A stretch of DNA of 16,739 bases, from positions 1-16,739 of the forward strand of contig JAUVJV010000007.1 of assembly GCA_030592245.1 (NCBI GenBank), given 5' to 3'. Both the position numbers and the translations under genes were made by a program. Of this stretch, positions 14,067 to 16,739 are shown one piece after another. The DNA comes from Candidatus Eiseniibacteriota bacterium (lineage in GTDB: Bacteria; Arandabacterota; Arandabacteria; Arandabacterales; Arandabacteraceae). Positions within the stretch are counted from its first letter, which is position 1; every line of letters starts with the position of its first letter. Below the pieces are notes generated by a model. The model was not told the origin of the DNA and did no database searches. It saw nothing but the letters and a program-made list of their open reading frames with translations.

Positions 14067-15336
14067 GGCCAGGGCGGCCGAGGTAGCGTCCCTCATAAAG
14101 GACACAAGGGCCTATCTCTGCATCGACTGCAGCAAGTGCACGGGCAGCTGCCCCATCGGCAAGGCCGGATCGGTTTACTCGCCGCGCTTGCTGGTCCAGC
14201 ACCTCGTGCTGGACGGCCGGGACCCATCGGAGACCGAGGTCTGGCGCTGCCTGACCTGCGGTCTTTGCAGGGAGCGCTGCCCTTCGGATGTTGACTTTCC
14301 GAGGTTTATCTCCAGGCTCCGGGCGACCGCGCTCATAGATGGTAATCTCCCGCAGACCACTCACGGCGGCACCTTTCAGGAACTCATGCGGATCCAGGCC
14401 AACGAACGGCTCAGGCAGAACAAGATGGACTGGCTGCCCGAGTGGGTAAATGCCCGTGGCGCGGATGATCTGGATGGTTCGACGGAGGATGTCTATTTCG
14501 TGGGGTGCGCCCCCTACTTCGACGTGGTGTTCGCCGACTTCGATCTTGACCTTAAGGGTACGCACGAGGCCGCACTCGAGCTCCTGAAGGCCACAGGACT
14601 CAACCCCGTCGTTTTAAGGGACGAGCGCTGCTGTGGCCACGATGCCCTATGGTCGGGTGATGTCGAGCTCTTTCGGAAGCTCGCCGGGCGGAACCTCGAG
14701 ATGTTCAAGGCCGCCGGTGTTAAGCGTCTCTTCGTCTCCTGCCCCGAGGGCTACCACACCTTCGCACACGAATACCCGGCTCACCTGGGGGAGCTGGGCT
14801 TTGAGGTCATAAACACGGTTAAGTACCTGGCAGACAATCCACCCCCCGGATTCGATATGGAGGGCGATACGAACACGGGTACCCGCCCGAAGGCGGGTGG
14901 AGTCGTGGAAGCGGACGGTGCCGGGGACGGCGGCGCGGTGACCTGCGGTGCCGCCGCCGACGCGAGTACCCGCCCGGAAGAGGTGACCTACCATGACTCG
15001 TGCCGCATGGGGCGTTTCTCAGGCATATATGATGAGCCGCGCAAGATGCTGGCCATGACGAGGGGAGTCACACTTAAAGAGATGGAGTTTACGCGCGCCC
15101 AGGCGCCGTGCTGCGGCAGCAACCTCTGGATCAACTGCGACTCGCTTTCCAAGAAGATGCAGATGGAATTGCTCGAAGAGGCCCGGAAGACCGGAGCCGG
15201 AGTCATGCTGACTGCGTGTGACAAGTGCCGGATCCACCTGGCCTGCGCCTTGATGCAGAACGGACACGTATCAGATGGTCTCAAGACCGATAACATCCTA
15301 AGATTCCTTTACAGAAAGGGGGTGAGGAAAACTTGA
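14041..15336 (+). CDS. HdrC-HdrB fusion, heterodisulfide reductase catalytic-type subunit
   Basis: A 431-residue protein. The first part is HdrC-like with two [4Fe-4S] motifs, CIDCSKCTGSCP (Cys27, 30, 33, 37) and CLTCGLCRERCP (Cys70, 73, 76, 80). The second part is HdrB-like with two cysteine-rich CCG domains: CCGHD followed by FVSCPEGYH, and a later YHDSCRMG, APCCGSN and ACDKC. In HdrB these bind the noncubane clusters that reduce a disulfide. Fusions of this type (HdrD) exist in some methanogens and many bacteria. A Gly/Ala-rich linker (about residues 270-315) between the CCG domains is unusual. The start is TTG at 14041, inside mvhD; no ATG lies before the first Cys motif. The stop overlaps the next gene's TTG start by 4 nt. 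Confidence 0.9.
   Translation: MEEARSKDEARAAEVASLIKDTRAYLCIDCSKCTGSCPIGKAGSVYSPRLLVQHLVLDGRDPSETEVWRCLTCGLCRERCPSDVDFPRFISRLRATALIDGNLPQTTHGGTFQELMRIQANERLRQNKMDWLPEWVNARGADDLDGSTEDVYFVGCAPYFDVVFADFDLDLKGTHEAALELLKATGLNPVVLRDERCCGHDALWSGDVELFRKLAGRNLEMFKAAGVKRLFVSCPEGYHTFAHEYPAHLGELGFEVINTVKYLADNPPPGFDMEGDTNTGTRPKAGGVVEADGAGDGGAVTCGAAADASTRPEEVTYHDSCRMGRFSGIYDEPRKMLAMTRGVTLKEMEFTRAQAPCCGSNLWINCDSLSKKMQMELLEEARKTGAGVMLTACDKCRIHLACALMQNGHVSDGLKTDNILRFLYRKGVRKT
14879..14976 (+). repeat. In-frame direct repeat flanking a linker insertion in the HdrC-HdrB gene
   Basis: GTACCCGCCCG is present at 14879-14889 and 14966-14976, exactly 87 bp (29 codons) apart, so a recombination between them would keep the frame. 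The first copy also lies in a perfect hairpin ACCCGCC-CGAA-GGCGGGT (14881-14898), which on the other strand has a CUUCGG-type loop. The DNA between codes for a Gly/Ala-rich stretch. Confidence 0.6.
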
Positions 15337-16739
15337 CAAAGAGGATTGGCGTCTTTGTCTGCGAGTGCGGCATGAACATCGCCGGAAGCGTTGACTGCAA
15401 TGCGGTCACCGAGTTTGCCCGCACGCTTCCCGATGTCGCCTTCGCAGCCAACAACAGGTATACCTGTTCGGAGCCGGGACAGGCAGAGATCAAGAAGGGC
15501 ATCGCCGATCACAATCTCGACCGGGTGGTGGTTGCCTCCTGTACGCCCAGGATGCATGAGCCCACTTTCAGGAAAACCATTGAGGAGGCCGGCATCAACC
15601 CCTACCTCCTCGAGATGGCCAATATCAGGGAGCAGTGCAGCTGGGTACACCTTCACGACAAGGTTGCCGCGACCGAGAAGGCCAAGGACCTGGTTAAGAT
15701 GTCGGTGGCCAGAGCCCGCGAGCTCGAGGCCCAGACCGAGGCCGTGGTACCCGTGACCAGGGCGGCCATGGTCATAGGCGGCGGCATCGCCGGCATCCAG
15801 GCGGCCCTGGACTTCGCCGAGAACGGCTACAAGGTATTCCTGGTTGAGAAAGAGCCATCCATCGGCGGACTGATGGCCCAGATCGACAAGACCTATCCGA
15901 CGATGGACTGCTCCATATGAATTCTCGGTCCTAAGATGACGGATGTCGGTCGACATCCTCTGATCGAACTGCTGGCCTATAGCGAGGTCAAGGTCGTACG
16001 GGGCTACGTGGGTAACTTCAAGGTTACCGTCTTAAGGAAAGCCCGGTATGTGGACGAGAAGGAATGCACCGCTTGCGGTGACTGCGTAGAGGTATGCCCG
16101 GTCGCGCGTCCCAACGAATTCGACATGGGGCTCTCGACCCGCAAGGCCATCTACAGCCCCTTCCCCCAGGCAATTCCGCCGGCCTACGTCCTCAATGCCG
16201 AGGACTGCCTGGGCAATATGCCCCTGGCTTGCGAGAAGTGCTACGAGGCCTGCGAGAAGCAGTGCATAAACTACGACATGGAAGATGAGGAAGTGGAGGT
16301 CGAAGTGGGCACCATAGTGGTGGCCACCGGCATGAAGGTATTCGATCCCACCCTCTTAAGCGAATACGGGTACACCCGCTACCCCAATGTCATAACAAGC
16401 ATGGAGTTTGAGAGATTGATAAATGCGGGCGGCCCCACCGAAGGGGAACTCACCCTGCTGGATACAGGCGAGCGGCCTAAGAGCATTGCTTTCCTGCAGT
16501 GCATAGGCTCACGGTCCCAGCACAGGGGCCAACCCTATTGCAGCAATATCTGTTGCATGAACACGGTCAAGGACACCATCCTCATAAAGGAGCACTGGCC
16601 CCAGATCGACGCGAGCGTCTACTTCATAGACATCCGGACCTCCGGCAAGGGCTTCGAAGACCTCTACTTAAGAAGCCGGGAGTACGGGGTCAAGTACCGG
16701 AGGGGCATGCCCGGCGAGATCAGGCTCAACGGCGAGGGC
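15333..16739 (+). CDS. hdrA: Selenocysteine-containing HdrA (partial at the window end)
   Basis: A partial protein of 469 codons running off the window. The start is TTG (15333), overlapping the previous stop, with a strong GGGGGTGAGG ribosome site. The N-terminal HdrA domain holds CECG (Cys10, Cys12) and TCS; the FAD motif GGGIAG is at 149-154. At codon 196 the motif DCSI is followed by TGA (15918-15920), then ILGPKMTDVGRHPLIELL in the same frame. The first HdrA of this operon reads DCSICILSP, so the TGA takes the place of its Cys68. The frame stays open for 273 codons, with family ferredoxin motifs CTACGDCVEVC (Cys245-255) and C-x7-C-EKC-x3-C (Cys292-307). A SECIS-like hairpin follows the TGA. 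Methanogen HdrA is an established selenoprotein. I call this Sec196; selA/B/C/D are not in the window. Confidence 0.88.
15918..15958 (+). promoter_or_regulatory. Recoded UGA and bacterial SECIS-like hairpin
   Basis: After the TGA (15918-15920) come 20 nt, then the stem GGATGTC (15941-15947), the loop GGTC (15948-15951) and the stem GACATCC (15952-15958): seven perfect pairs. The loop starts 27 nt after the codon, within the 16-37 nt seen for bacterial SECIS elements, and has the required G in its first two positions. From memory the Escherichia coli fdhF loop is also GGUC. A bulged U in the stem, as in E. coli, is not apparent. Confidence 0.82.

Noticed and set aside
15918..15920. TGA as a real stop, making a 195-residue truncated HdrA or a pseudogene
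   Set aside because: The frame continues for 273 codons with conserved HdrA motifs, the stop replaces a conserved cysteine codon, and a SECIS-like hairpin follows. A random nonsense mutation would not be expected to meet all three.
1..16739. tRNA or rRNA genes
   Set aside because: No cloverleaf-like arms with a TTC-containing T-loop and no conserved rRNA stretches were noticed on either strand by eye.

Overview
The window comes from a bacterial chromosome and falls into two parts. The right-hand part (about 7561 to the end) is a tightly packed plus-strand operon of anaerobic iron-sulfur electron-transfer enzymes. This suggests a strict or facultative anaerobe outside the methanogens: gene starts include GTG and TTG with purine-rich ribosome sites, the left part has bacterial lipoproteins and sigma70-like boxes, and no archaeal signal was seen. 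The exact phylum cannot be read from the sequence.

Left part (1 to about 5520) is accessory DNA made of small unrelated genes: a RelE/RHH toxin-antitoxin pair on the minus strand, a nucleotidyltransferase-fold protein, an erythromycin-esterase-family lipoprotein, a minus-strand beta-sandwich-like protein, an orphan radical SAM protein with a SPASM-like tail, and a small lipoprotein. Two things tie it together. A leader element of up to 109 bp occurs three times, each time directly upstream of a different, unrelated gene (646-754 and 3732-3840 on plus, 3380-3448 on minus). Just after three stop codons there are sequences built like integron attC sites (1344, 2798, 4775), the last with a nearly full R''-L''-L'-R' layout. 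I read this as a decayed or sedentary gene-cassette array; no integrase is in view.

Middle (5593-7389, minus): a secreted calcineurin-like phosphoesterase with a C-terminal CBM9/DOMON-like domain. It is divergent from the operon, with a 171-bp intergenic region between them.

Right part: korD-korA-korB-korC (2-oxoacid:ferredoxin oxidoreductase), a double-module HdrA, MvhD, an HdrC-HdrB fusion, and a second HdrA that runs off the end. Together they suggest a complex in which oxidation of a 2-oxoacid (substrate not known) feeds electrons through ferredoxin and flavin to a heterodisulfide-reductase-like head, with no hydrogenase in view.

The main discovery is in the second HdrA. Its frame is interrupted by one TGA at 15918-15920, exactly where the first HdrA has a cysteine (Cys68, motif DCSIC). 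The frame stays open on both sides, and 20 nt after the TGA there is a perfect 7-bp hairpin with a GGTC loop, as expected of a bacterial SECIS element. I annotate it as one selenoprotein gene (Sec196), not as a truncated gene or pseudogene.
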